A stretch of DNA of 64,000 bases from Agroathelia rolfsii. Lineage: Eukaryota; Basidiomycota; Agaricomycetes; Amylocorticiales; Amylocorticiaceae. Every line of letters starts with the position of its first letter. Positions within the stretch are counted from its first letter, which is position 1. The DNA lies in contig JABRWF010000001.1 of assembly GCA_018343915.1 (NCBI GenBank), forward strand, positions 1,550,001 to 1,614,000. The letters are read 5' to 3'. Under the pieces are notes generated by a model that saw nothing but the letters and a program-made list of their open reading frames with translations, made no database searches and had not been told where the DNA came from. A program made the position numbers and the translations under genes. This document shows, piece after piece, positions 48,596 through 59,234 of the stretch.

Positions 48596-49862
48596 AGATG
48601 GCGATGGATCACAAGGGCAGTATTAGCCAGTTCTATAATTGCTATGGCACTAGAGGTCTAGCTGCGAACAAGAAGTTTAGATCAGCAAAGAGAAGCAGGT
48701 GGTGAGTATTTCGAGTGATTATAAGAGACAAGGAGAGGAGATAAAAGCAAGATATGGTACTAGAGATAGATGATAGATGAAGCAGAACAAGTAAGGGTCA
48801 GGGCTATTTTGCTGACAAGCGTGGCCCAGTGGAGCGCGTCGTGTACGCAGCGTTTCCCCATGGCGCTAATTGGCAGCTACAATCACCGCGGAATACCATC
48901 GCATTGCCACCTAATCTGATCGCAAGTAACACATCACACGACTAGCACTGCAAGTCTAATAATGTACATGTACCTGTAAATCTGCAAGATGCTTCTTGCA
49001 AATGTTTAGCTTCGACAACTGGTCATTCGCGCTCATCTTCATTACACTGGCCATTTACATTTGGCGATTACGTACGCGCGGTGCTTAGCAAATCATGATG
49101 GCGGTCGTTGGAACTTACTCCACAAGCCTACCCTTCACTGGATGCGTGGCCATTGTCACTGGTGGACCGGGAGGTCTAGAGGAGGAAGGGACCCCGAGGG
49201 AGTCGCAAGACGGAAAGGGCGACGTCACATGAGAGAGGTCTAGAGTCACGTGATAGTGGAAAGGAAGGGGCAGCGAGTAGAGACAGCAACAGCACGCATT
49301 CTTGTACCGCAGCTACAACTATTGACTCATCTGCTTTTCCTTGCTTCTCACATTTACGGCCCCTACCAAGTCACGGGAGGCCCTATTCACTGGCCATATC
49401 ACGGCGGGTTAGACATAACATCAATGTATCGCCATAAATTCAGCTGACATGAGGACTGTTCATGTATGCTGGAAACAAACACTTATGGGGTCAGGAACTC
49501 TTGGGCTTAGCCCCGATTATTTAAACTTCAACACTCTGCCTTGAAAGACCTTCTCAGGTCTTGTTATTAGATTGATTCCAACCGGCAACTGACATTTAGC
49601 ATCAATATTACCTCAACAAGTATCTAGTCATTTGATTAGAGTCTGAGTTCGGCTCAGCACTCACCCGACACAATATATGTAGTATCGCATTACATGTAGC
49701 ATCCCCAAAAAATCCGCCAAGAAAGTTCAGGAAGTTATGCTCCATGTGTAGCATCACAACACTCAATCAGTATCATTCTTTTTCATCACGTTTCATCATA
49801 AGAGAATGATATAACTTGTACCAGGCGGGCAATTTCTGTCCTGGTTCCTTCTTCACTCTCTT
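48596..49862. other. Intergenic between BLM10 and the membrane-protein gene
   Basis: About 1.3 kb containing both divergent promoters. It carries a perfect TCACGTGA at 49,246-49,253 and a GGTGGCAAT on the minus strand at 48,903-48,911, about 310 bp upstream of the BLM10 start. No further gene recognised. Confidence 0.5.
49246..49253. promoter_or_regulatory. E-box palindrome TCACGTGA
   Basis: Perfect eight-base palindrome with the CACGTG core bound by bHLH regulators. A near-CRE (CGACGTCA) lies 25 bp upstream. It is closer to the membrane-protein gene than to BLM10. Whether it is used is unknown. Confidence 0.4.
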
Positions 49863-51691
49863 ATGTCTCTCTTTGTTATCCTTGACGATGGAGATGATGC
49901 ACTCCAGTATATACCAACCGAACGAACGACCAATATCAACAATGGGTGGGGTTCGTTTGGCACAAATGGAGACTATTGTGGTACTTCAACGTCCGCATTC
50001 CCCATGCTCTGCTGTTCGTTATCACCAATTGCTCATATGATATGGCGTTTGCTTACCTTAGTGCAACTGCATGCAGTGGAGCCGCCATGACATTTAACTT
50101 CTCTGGAGCGTTTTGTCTCTTACCTTGGCATTAGTGTTTTCTTATGTTGATACCTGAGATACAGGTACTTCCATAAATTTATATGCATCCCTTCAACGGT
50201 GGACTACAGCAACATACGAATTCCTTATCGATGGCACTATACTTGCAACATTTGATAAGATTGCACCTGGTTCCGACACTGTATACCATCAGCTCATCTT
50301 TTCTACCAACTCACTCTCCGATGGAAGTCATACGCTGGAAATGGTGTTGCCTGTCGCAAACACTACAGCTGCCAGTGGTGATGGTAGTATAGACGTCGGT
50401 CTATACCTAGATTACTTGATCTATGAACCTACACCGAACATGACCCTCAATGCGGGATATCTCTTCGTAGACGATACTAGTGGTTATGTTCAATATTCTT
50501 CGTCAGGCTGGGAATCGAACACCATTCAAAGCTGGACTGAAATCAATTACTTAAGTTACAACAGTTCGTTAACCACTGCGACCGACGTCGGAGCAACGGC
50601 CAACATCACCTTTATTGGTAAGCCATTTCCGATGCTTTGGTTATGCCCCAGCTCATGGGTGTATGTATACATCAGGCACATCTATAATCGTATGGGGCGC
50701 GATCCCAATCACTGCTGTCTCTTCCACTTTTGCAACTGCTACCTCCGGCGATAGCACCCTTCAAATTATTGCGCCCACTTCCTTTGATATACCACGCGGT
50801 ACAAACAATGTCCTGGGTGGTATGGCATGGAACCAAAAGCTCTTGCAGCAGAATTACACCGACGACGGTCCACATACCATCTCGCTCGTCTCCCTCGTTG
50901 CAGGCGCGCTAAACCTCGACTTCTTCACGATTAACGCACCAAAGGCTTATATACCTCCTGTGCTCCCTGCCGCTGCTGCGACACCAGGCTCTACCGGAAT
51001 ATCTCCCACGTCATATTCAACGACCAGTGATAATCTTGGCGCTATCATTGGCGGCGCCGTCGGTGGTCTCGTCGCATTGATTATCGTCGTATTACTACTG
51101 CTTTGGTATCGGCGACGGGGTCATTTTGGAATAGGATTCAGAATGTCTACCTATAAGAACATCCAGAGCTCCGGAGAAAACCACAATCTGAGCCATGGTG
51201 TGTCATCATTATTGTGATATGATCATTCTATTTGCCTTTTTCTCCGCGTCAAGAGGTGGTGATATAAAACGCTGGCTTCCCTGATAGATATTACGGCAAA
51301 CGCTCCAAATAGTGCTATACCACTTGTGCCCGTAAGGCCGGCAAACTTTTATGCCAATCTCGGTTTGCAGGAGTCCAACCATCCAGTGGCGGCTTTTTCT
51401 GCTCGTACTGGTGATGCGCCTTCCGCAGACGTTAATAGCCCTGCTGGTCGAGCTGGTAGAACAAGCAATGTGCATACTAGACGTGTATCATACAGCAGCT
51501 TCATGCCCGGGGAAGTGTATCGTGACTACTATCTTGGATCTTCGGTGCCTTCACCCCCGCCATTACCACCAATACCTGCTGCTTCTGGAGGGGAAGGACA
51601 TGCGTCAAACACTACAGACTGGAGAAGAACATCCGGGTCAACAGCAATAATGTGGCCCAACTCTCCACCACCTATGTATACGGCTACTTAG
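49863..51691 (+). CDS. Single-pass membrane protein with extracellular beta-rich domains
   Basis: The C-terminal three exons are firm: 50165-50617, 50676-51197 and 51288-51691. They encode a beta-rich ectodomain beginning GTSINLYASLQRWTTATYEF. This repeats in style as GTSIIVWGAIPITAV, then DGPHTISLVSLVAGALNLDFFTINAP and a Pro/Ser stalk. A membrane span GAIIGGAVGGLVALIIVVLLLLW is followed by YRRR and a Ser/Pro-rich cytoplasmic tail of about 170 residues. The layout matches a basidiomycete family of jelly-roll-like single-span proteins whose function is unknown. The 5' part (49,863-50,106, with MSLFVILDDGDDAL and ATACSGAAMTFNFSG) clearly belongs, but I could not find introns that join it in frame. 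It may contain a damaged splice site or an extra exon. Confidence 0.65.
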
Positions 51692-52380
51692 CGCGTACTC
51701 CCTCTTTTTTCATTTCGCTTTATTTACATGACCACTGGCATATAGTTTCTATTGTACTGATAGCACTACGTTCAAGTCGATATATCGACACTGTTACACA
51801 TTTTTCTCACTGTTGACTGTCAAAAAATTATTTCCATTCGACTTTGGATGCTTTATACGCATGTCTGCGACAAGGTATAGATGTTGTTGTAACTGCCGGA
51901 TTATCACGTTATTATGATAGCCTTCATGATTATGACCGCGGTCGCTTTGCTCTGGAACTTTCTGTGGAGCAATTAATCATGGACAGGTTAGAACGGCCAG
52001 CATTTCGAAGTTCAAACATCAGAATCATGGCATCTCGAATAGCAAGACTTTTAGAGGGTATATCGCTGCATTTGCCTGCTGGCATCTAAAATCCCAACGC
52101 TTTGTCATTGTTTCGGAAGTCAGTGGAACCTTGTTTATCGATTATCGCTGCCTGCCAATACCTTTGAAATAATACTTTCTTGAACTCAAGAGTTGTGACT
52201 TTCAATCTGGCATTGTGATTCCCTTAAAGTCGAGAGTAGGTCGCAATCCGAACAAATTCCTACTGAGTGTAAGCCCGAGTTAAGACAGTTGACTGACGCC
52301 ATCATATCCCCTGGATTCGGGTGTGTTTATGATTTTCTCTGCGGCATCACAAGGTTCAATCATGATAACAGGACCCGGAA
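51692..52380. other. Intergenic after the membrane-protein gene
   Basis: About 690 bp. One 81-codon frame at 51,844-52,089 (VVVTAGLSRYYDSLHDYDRGRFALELSVEQLIMDRL) reads plausibly as helical protein, but it has no recognised family and no splice-linked partner. I do not call it a gene. Confidence 0.4.
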
Positions 52381-52860
52381 ATGCAACCCGTCCCTTCCCC
52401 CTGTCCTACATTTGTCATTCTTGACGGTGTAGATCGAGCAGTCAAGTTGTTGAATTTGCAAGCTCCGTTATGGGTAAAATGGGTTGCAATGGCTTACAAA
52501 CGATGTTGTATCACCAAGAGTAGGTACATGTATTCATACCCAAGTAGAAAACAATTAAAACAATAAAAGGATATATCAAGGAGAAAGGTACGTTTCTCAA
52601 TTGAGCTCGACCCTTAGGAACAAATGGGTTTCAAATCTTGACACAAGTATACGACGCCGTTTAACAGCGAGCCAACGCCGATCAATCTCGGCGGTACTGT
52701 GGAAACGTAAATCTATACTTGGTATTTTGATTATTTGATCCATGAGCCTACGTTAGATGGAATTCTTAATGCACTGGCAGGGCATCTGTTTGTCAACGAC
52801 ACTGGCAATGATTTAATTCAACCGAATTATTTATTTCTCATTGCCACCGCCAGGACTTGG
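52381..52860 (+). pseudogene. Degenerate copy of the upstream membrane-protein gene
   Basis: Two stretches match the gene at 49,863-51,691 in order and on the same strand. PTFVILDGVDRAVK near 52,405 corresponds to SLFVILDDGDDALQ. WYFDYLIHEPTLDGILNALAGHLFVNDTGNDLIQ near 52,718-52,820 corresponds to LYLDYLIYEPTPNMTLNAGYLFVDDTSGYVQ. The sequence between them is broken by stops and frame changes, and the C-terminal half, including the membrane span, is missing. I infer a truncated tandem duplicate. Confidence 0.7.
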
Positions 52861-53344
52861 CAGTGTTTCTTTAAGTCTTCCTTTTTTTAATAAAAAAAAA
52901 AAAATCTATTCATCTAATTATTTCATCCCTTGCACGTATATTTACGACTTGATTATTAGCAGCTTTTACTCATTCAGACATCTTTCAATGAAAATGACGA
53001 TATTAACACTGTTTTACGGCCATCACAATTTGAACCATATGCTTATTTCCCATCTTTTATCTATTCTTCACCGTGACAAGCGATAATAGTCAACCTCTTT
53101 TTTTTTTTTGTGTGTAAATCTAGTTTGAATTTCTCTTTTCTTGTTTCTTCTTCTCAACCACATACACATGTTTTCCTGTGTGTGGTATGGTATGAGTGTA
53201 TAATACATATTTAGATGTACATACCACACGGACTTACGGATTTATCGGCGGAAATTCTAGTTCAAGTGCGTTCTTCAATATCAGCTTTAATCTTTCATAA
53301 TCGAAGCTTTATCGTTCATTATTGCGCCAACTATGACACAATGT

Positions 53345-53369
53345 AAAAAAAAAAAAAAAAAAAAAAAAA
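53345..53369. repeat. Poly-A run (25 A)
   Basis: Uninterrupted run of 25 adenines in intergenic DNA. It could be a simple repeat or the tail of an old retroposed fragment; no parent sequence is recognised next to it. Confidence 0.8.
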
Positions 53370-54192
53370 GCAAGTGGTAGTAGTAATCCATTTCTTATTT
53401 CTCAAACTGCAGGCAGGTCTGATTGATTTGAAAGTACTGAAGAGTGAGAATATGTTCAAAAAAAATCAGAAAATCATCCCTCCTCCCCCTTGGTGCAAAC
53501 GATCTCGAACACTTGCCCTTCGAAGCATATACCGTGTTTACAATGTCTACAATTCACACACACATGATGGACATGATAAATGATGACAACGTTTTATACA
53601 ATGCTACACATGGTATACAAATAGCGACATCGATGATGTATACCAATACCGCAAAACAAAAAAAGGAAAACGGTGAGTGATGAAATGATGAAAGCAAAAT
53701 GCCTAAGTTTGTTTGGAGTGCTTGCTAGTAGTAGTAGTAAAAAAAGTGATGATGCTGACAGGTAGGTAGGTACGTAGCTAACGACATAATGCACAACAAC
53801 AACAAAAAACGACTGAAGGGGGGTTGAAACAAAGAATGATGTGTGCTAAGAGAATGAGAAGAGGGAAAGGGGGGAGTTGTAGTACACAATAAAACAAGCA
53901 AACAAAAGCAGAAGAGGGAAGATTTCAACAACTATTAAGCTTGGATGGAAATGCGCGATCCAAGGGGGAGAACCATTTTTATACTATGATGATAGAGCAA
54001 AGTGCAAGTTGCGAGAGATAAGAGATAGGAGTCCGCGTCGTATATCTGTCATTTCGTTAAAAACACAAAGGGGAAAAATAAACCGGAATGTTTGGGAGAA
54101 AAGATAATAAAAGAAAACCACAGAAAAAGTCCACCAAATGCTAAAAGGAGTTTGATAGATCATGATGATGAGATGCAACGTTTCAAACGCGT

Positions 54193-54213
54193 AAAAAAAA
54201 AAAAAAAAAAAAA
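54193..54213. repeat. Poly-A run (21 A)
   Basis: Uninterrupted run of 21 adenines about 130 bp downstream of the BTG/Tob stop codon on the opposite strand. Simple repeat. Confidence 0.8.
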
Positions 54214-54343
54214 TAGGCGGGATGGCTTGTTTGAAGAACACAAAAAGCCAAAGAGGAAAAATAAGTAAAAGAAAAAAAAGCACATCCCACTCCTCGGAAC
54301 GAAACTTTAAAAAATACACATCAAGGCCAATGACACAAGTTTT

Positions 54344-55387
54344 TTACACACGGCCATAGCCACGCCAGCTCGCAGAAGTTGGCGTCGTCGTAATAGACTT
54401 TCTGACAGGGGCACCAGCAGTAGCTCCACCGAGCATAACACCGCCCGTAAGGGTTGTTGTGCGGCCTCCTTCGTATGACGTCACCTGAGTCCTCGACCGA
54501 TCCACAAACACCTTAGACTGGCGCATGCGCTCGCGGCGAGAAGAAGCAGCACTATCTCCGGGGGTGGAGGATGATGACGTGGCAGAGACGGAGGTATCGG
54601 AGTATCCACTGGCGCTCGTCGCACCACCGGACGAGGTGGATACGTACGAATAGTCCGAGTTGCTCGAGCGCGAGCTCGATCGGGATGAGATAGGGTCTTC
54701 GACGGCAGGCGTGAATGGGCTGCTACTGTGTGCTGCAGCTGCGGCTGCTACGGTGACTGGGGGGTAGTACGTGGGCAACCAGCTGACGGTCTTTCTCGAG
54801 ACGGGTGCACGGACGTGGTCGGCAATGAGGGCAAAGAGTTCTTCGTCTTCCTGGCCTTCCTGTTCGAGGAGTTGCTGTGCCAGGGTCTTGTTGTTCATCT
54901 GAGGCTGCTGGAAGCCATGCTGGGCACTGCCGAGGGAGGGAGCTGGGATGATGGCAGGAGCAGGCGAAGGAGCAGCGCTTGTACGCGCGGACCGCGGCTC
55001 GGACCAGATCGTGAGGATGGGAGATGAACTCGAGCCCGGGGCCTTGTTGTGATAACGGAGGTAGACATGGCCGGGATCAACGCAGAGATCGAACTCGTTT
55101 CCGCCTAGGAGGGCGATCCAGTCGAACCATTGGACCTGGGTCGCCATGCAGGCGGAGTAGATGGCTCTTGGGGGTAGACAACGGGGAGAGAGCCTAAGGG
55201 CACGGCTGGAGGAGCCCCGCGATGGGTCATCGAGGGACCAGGAGGGCCGATAAAACTCAGTGAGGTTGTTCTCGAGGGTGACCTGGAGCTCGACGACGGT
55301 CGATGGCGGATATTGGAGCTTGAGGGGCGTAGTGATGTAGGCGACAGCATGACGAACAGCAAGGGCGATGGAGGTGTTGAAAGACAT
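54344..55387 (-). CDS. BTG/Tob (anti-proliferative) family protein
   Basis: Single uninterrupted frame of 347 residues. The N-terminal 115 residues match the BTG/Tob fold. SIALAVRHAVAYITTPL forms the first helices. FYRPSWSLDDPSRGSSSRALRLS corresponds to box A (the Trp-x-Pro-x-x-Pro-x-x-Gly-Ser pattern is seen in animal Tob). WIALLGGNEFDLCVDPGHVYLRY corresponds to box B with its Val-Asp-Pro. The rest is disordered: Ser/Thr/Ala-rich with a short Gln/Glu segment (LAQQLLEQEGQEDEELFALI) that could be a short linear binding motif. Animal BTG/Tob proteins bridge the CCR4-NOT deadenylase to RNA-bound factors through boxes A and B. A similar role in mRNA decay here is inferred from family membership. 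The coding sequence is GC-rich. Confidence 0.85.
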   Translation of the reverse strand: MSFNTSIALAVRHAVAYITTPLKLQYPPSTVVELQVTLENNLTEFYRPSWSLDDPSRGSSSRALRLSPRCLPPRAIYSACMATQVQWFDWIALLGGNEFDLCVDPGHVYLRYHNKAPGSSSSPILTIWSEPRSARTSAAPSPAPAIIPAPSLGSAQHGFQQPQMNNKTLAQQLLEQEGQEDEELFALIADHVRAPVSRKTVSWLPTYYPPVTVAAAAAAHSSSPFTPAVEDPISSRSSSRSSNSDYSYVSTSSGGATSASGYSDTSVSATSSSSTPGDSAASSRRERMRQSKVFVDRSRTQVTSYEGGRTTTLTGGVMLGGATAGAPVRKSITTTPTSASWRGYGRV

Positions 55388-56428
55388 AATGATAAAATAT
55401 GCGTGAAGAGATAGTGCAGATGGAAGGCAGATAAAGCACGGGAGCGATGGATCGACCTGCGATATGACTATGTGAGGGCAGAAGATCGAATCGTAGGCCG
55501 GGGGTGAGGTGTGCGTGTGTGCTGGGGGGGATTGCTTGGGCGTATCTGCGTGGGCGTGGATGGGCGTGTGTTTGTGTTGAAGGGGGAGAGCGGGTGTCAG
55601 TGGCTGATTATATAGCCGTGAGGCTGAAGGAAAGAGAGGGGGAGGAACCGGGGTAGATATAGGGGAGTATTATATATGGCAAAGGAGAGAGGTGGAGTGG
55701 TAGGGGGCACAAGGGGGCCAAGAAGAAGGATGATGAGTCACCGAAGCTCACCTAACGCGCAAAAGCAGCTGCGGGCTCAGGACGAGGGAGGCAATGTATC
55801 CAAATCAACTAATCGGGACATGATCAACTTCCTAACGATTCGGACAGCCTCGAGGCACAGTCACCCACCACGCCAACGAAATATACTATTATCTTACAGT
55901 GCAGAATCAGTCCGGGGAGCAGTGTGTAGTCTATCCCATCCCCCTCCCCCATCCAGCGTCCTTATATGTCACTCATTAGGATGCGAACCAGAGCACAACA
56001 ATAAAGACACAAAAGGGCGAATACAAGGGCAGTCAGCAGTCAGCCGGTACGTAAACCGCCACCGTCGATATTGCTTCCGTTCCGAGTCCCCGTTCATTTT
56101 CCACTCCAACACCCCCTTCCTTCGCCTTCTCCCCCTTCGCCTCCCCCTCTCCGGCTCTCACCTCCCCTCCCCCCCTCTCTTTCCCGGCGCCCCTTGCTTG
56201 TCAGCCCGTGGCACAGATCGGACTATGACAGAGAAAGGGGTTGCCGAAATCTTCCAGTGGGTGCCTCAGCGGCCTCAACCCAGCGCCTAGGACGTGAGGC
56301 TGATGCCCAGTAGAAGGGGTCCTAGATCAAGCGCCCATTGAGTGCCACGCCGCCCACTAAGCCTAACCCTCCCAACCGAATCACGATCCAGAGAGACGGA
56401 TGTCAACGGACATAGAATCCCTCCTTCT

Positions 56429-56457
56429 CCCCCCCCCCTCCCCCCCCCCCCCCCCCC
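56429..56457. repeat. Poly-C tract
   Basis: 28 C in 29 bases with a single T, within a longer pyrimidine tract. The complementary G run could form quadruplex-like structure. Length may be misread in sequencing. Confidence 0.8.
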
Positions 56458-57948
56458 TTCCCTCTCCTCCCCTGCACAGGTTCCAATTGAGAGAGCCTCT
56501 TGTACGAGAGCTCTCAGGCCCTGATAGACTCTATTGTTCTCTGCTTGAATCTCGCATATCTTGCACAAGGTTTAGCACAATTACCATTGATCATCGAGGA
56601 CAAGAGCTCCATTTTAATTGTCCACTAGCAACAATGAACTAATAAAGATCGTCCTATTCATTTCATTTTTTTTCGCTTTCTCCACTCGGAGACACTAAAT
56701 CTATCAACGGCTCCCTTGATGGGTTGCATCTTTCCCCAAGCATGTCCACGAGGCTCACACAACGCCCGGCTAGCGTTCTTCGTCCTCTTATGGTTGGGTT
56801 AAAATTGTACAACCGCCTATCGGACCAACTCACACATGGCACGTTTTTCCTTTTTTGCGGCACTGCCATCTACCGCCCATCGTTCTCTTTCCCGGGCTAC
56901 GATCACCTTCTGTCTGCCGCAAAAGTCGCGGCTTGGAGCCCAGATTCTCCGTCTAGACGGATGGGCGCGGGCGGGCAGGATCACCACGGAAGATTGAAAA
57001 GAGCTCCCCCCCAGTCCTCGGGTCCAGATGCCGAGACAACACGAGCAAAAAGAAGTCCTATGCAACACAGATAAGATCCGGAAGACTTTTTTTTGATGGC
57101 AGTATGTACGCATTGAGTTTTGGGTGTCACGAGAACACGGAAAAAGGCGAAGGTTAGGAGATTATCAAATGAAACCATATCAGACCGCCAGCACAATGTC
57201 AGGGTGGGGATTTTTAGCATGGGCCACAGACATGGAAGCAGCGTCAAGACCCAATCATGAACTATGATTTACGACAATGTGGTGTGTAAGCGAGTTTTTG
57301 ATTTGCGTGTGCAGCAATTTGTGGTGTCGGACTCGTACAGCTTTGAAAATAAAGCGGCGAGATGTCGAATTGTCGATCATGGATAGCATTGTTACCAAGC
57401 TTTTTTTAGACTACGGAATGATTGAATATCTCGCGGGTAGATTACACGCATGAGAGGAAAATCAGAGCACTGGTCATTGCTTGCATTGCATCAAAGGAAT
57501 GGAGGGCTATACAGAAAGAATGATAACAAAAACTGCGCATGTAGGGTCAGATAGATGAGTGAGCACCACTGCGCAGCGCGTAAGCTCTCAAGATTTCAAG
57601 TTCCTTGCACACATTAACACAGCATCAGCGTTGTCGGAAGATCTTTTACAATTTGAGCAAACAGTAGCCGTGATACCGAATCAACATGAATCATCATCAT
57701 CGTCATCATAGAGTCAGGCTTGCATTTTTTTTTTCATCTTTGTCATTCAGAGGATGGAAATGACACGGACGGAGGGAAAAAAAGGAACAGAGTCAGCAAG
57801 GTAAACGGGCGAAGTCATAGCCGGTACAGGCAGTCGCAAAAAAATTCTGCCGTCGGCCACAAAAGTCTTATGTAAGTGCCGAGAATGCTGACTTTCAGTA
57901 TATTCAGACTCCGAAACCTAAATTTCTACTCCAAACAGATCATCCGCG

Positions 57949-57968
57949 CGTCCGTCGTCGTCGTCGTC
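57949..57968. repeat. (GTC)n trinucleotide repeat upstream of eS27
   Basis: Six or so GTC units followed by seven C, about 95 bp before the eS27 start codon, probably in its promoter or leader. Confidence 0.75.
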
Positions 57969-58060
57969 GCCCCCCCGCGAGAGTCCTCCCTTGCTCGTCC
58001 AAAAAACAAAAAAAAGTCCAAGGACACACACACGTACTTCTTCGCTCGCACTTTTTCATC

Positions 58061-58610
58061 ATGGTGCGTCTATGCTGAAACTATGCCCGAAAAATCGATA
58101 CTGAGTTGTGGATGATGGATCTTATGAATGGCCTTGTTTTTTTTTCTCTCTCTCTTGATGATGATACTACATGTAGACTCTCGCCGTCGATCTCCTCAAC
58201 CCTTCTGCTGAGCACGAGAAGAGGCAGCACAAGCTCAAGCGTCTCGTGCAGTCGCCCAACTCTTACTTTATGGATGTCAAGTGCCCAGGTGCGTTGGACT
58301 CTCTTGGTGTCGTTGCGGGCACAAGAGAGCTCGTGTGGGGGATGATGTGCTAACAACGAACTTTCCTTCATCTAGGATGCTTTGCGATCACGACCGTCTT
58401 CTCGCACGCACAAACAGTAGTTCAGTGTGCATCGTGCGCCAGTGTCTTATGCCAGCCCACCGGTGGTAAGGCAAGACTGACCGAGGGTACGTTGCGCACA
58501 GCTCATCCGATCGCCCTCCTCTCATCATCTGATTTTTCGTTTTCCCTCATTGTATGATCACACAACTCGATCCTTGATGATTAGGCTGCTCGTACAGAAA
58601 GAAGAACTAA
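58061..58610 (+). CDS. RPS27: Small ribosomal subunit protein eS27 (S27)
   Basis: Exons 58061-58063, 58177-58288, 58376-58486 and 58585-58610 give 83 residues, the usual length for this protein. The sequence begins [26 protein letters not shown], and carries a C4 zinc finger: [49 protein letters not shown]. It is a component of the 40S ribosomal subunit. Exon 1 is only the start codon; the intron directly after it has donor GTGCGT. All four exons are required and the frame is perfect, so the call is secure. The upstream pyrimidine-rich sequence is typical of ribosomal protein gene promoters and leaders. Confidence 0.95.
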
Positions 58611-59234
58611 AACCAAAAAAATGCTTTACACGGATCCTGTTCTCTCAAAACTCGACCTGTATCTCTTTAGTGCATTTTTTTACTAGTATTTTTCTTTCTG
58701 TTATCGCATCATCATCCGCTGCACGACGTCTACTCCACGCACACGCACCGCACACATGTACCCTCACACGCACCACCGACTTGCATCCCCTCCTACTGTC
58801 TTATTCCAGTCTCATCCTTTTACTCGTCTTTCTTTTTTCCTTATTATCTTTTTTGTGTCCAGATGACGGTCAATTGTACTTGCACCCCCCATTGTCGTTG
58901 CCGTCGTCCCCATGCCCACGATGCTTCGATTCGTGAGAATAAGTCTGTATCATTCTCTCTGTGAGGACACAATATGCACATGCTATGGATCTAGAAAGTT
59001 GTTTTTTGAGCGAGCGTTTACACCCATTGGAGTGGTGGCACCGGTCACGCGTCAGCTTGTACGATAAGAGTCAATCATTGCGGCTCCGTAAGAAGAAGCC
59101 GCGAGCTGTTGTGCGCACGGGCCATCTGTTACAGTGGCTGTGCAACTCTTCTAATGCTGATACTCTTTCAAGTTGGTGACAATAATTCATCCACTTGTTA
59201 ATTACCACACTACTAGTATACACTGTACTATTCG
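58611..59234. other. Intergenic between eS27 and the RXT2-like gene
   Basis: About 620 bp, T-rich at first. It should hold the eS27 3' end and the promoter of the next gene. Open frames have no recognisable family. Confidence 0.5.

Larger units (their letters stand above)
52861..54343. other. Intergenic, low-complexity
   Basis: About 1.5 kb, AT-rich, with long A runs near 53,345 and 54,193 and T-rich tracts. Open frames in the last 500 bp are biased-composition by-products. It should include the 3' end of the BTG/Tob gene. Confidence 0.5.
55388..58060. other. Intergenic, GC-rich then AT-rich
   Basis: About 2.7 kb between the BTG/Tob start and eS27. The first 1 kb is GC-rich with long C/T tracts, including a 29-base C run interrupted once near 56,429-56,457. 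The remainder is ordinary. Long frames here encode biased Pro/Arg sequence and show no family match. It includes both divergent promoters. A GTC repeat (57,949-57,968) and a C run lie about 100 bp before eS27. Confidence 0.5.

Noticed and set aside
51844..52089. 81-codon helical-looking open frame
   Set aside because: No family, no splice structure and located beside a decayed duplicate, so not enough support for a gene call.
53345..53369. Poly-A run as the tail of a retrotransposon
   Set aside because: No element sequence, target-site duplication or reverse transcriptase fragment is recognisable next to it.
54000..54320. Minus-strand hydrophobic open frame downstream of the BTG/Tob gene
   Set aside because: Composition-driven by A-rich plus-strand sequence; lies in the expected 3' untranslated region.
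58064..58584. ATGATGA-like boxes in eS27 introns as box C/D snoRNAs
   Set aside because: The C-like boxes are at the 3' end of the introns with no D box after them, so the order is wrong for a snoRNA.
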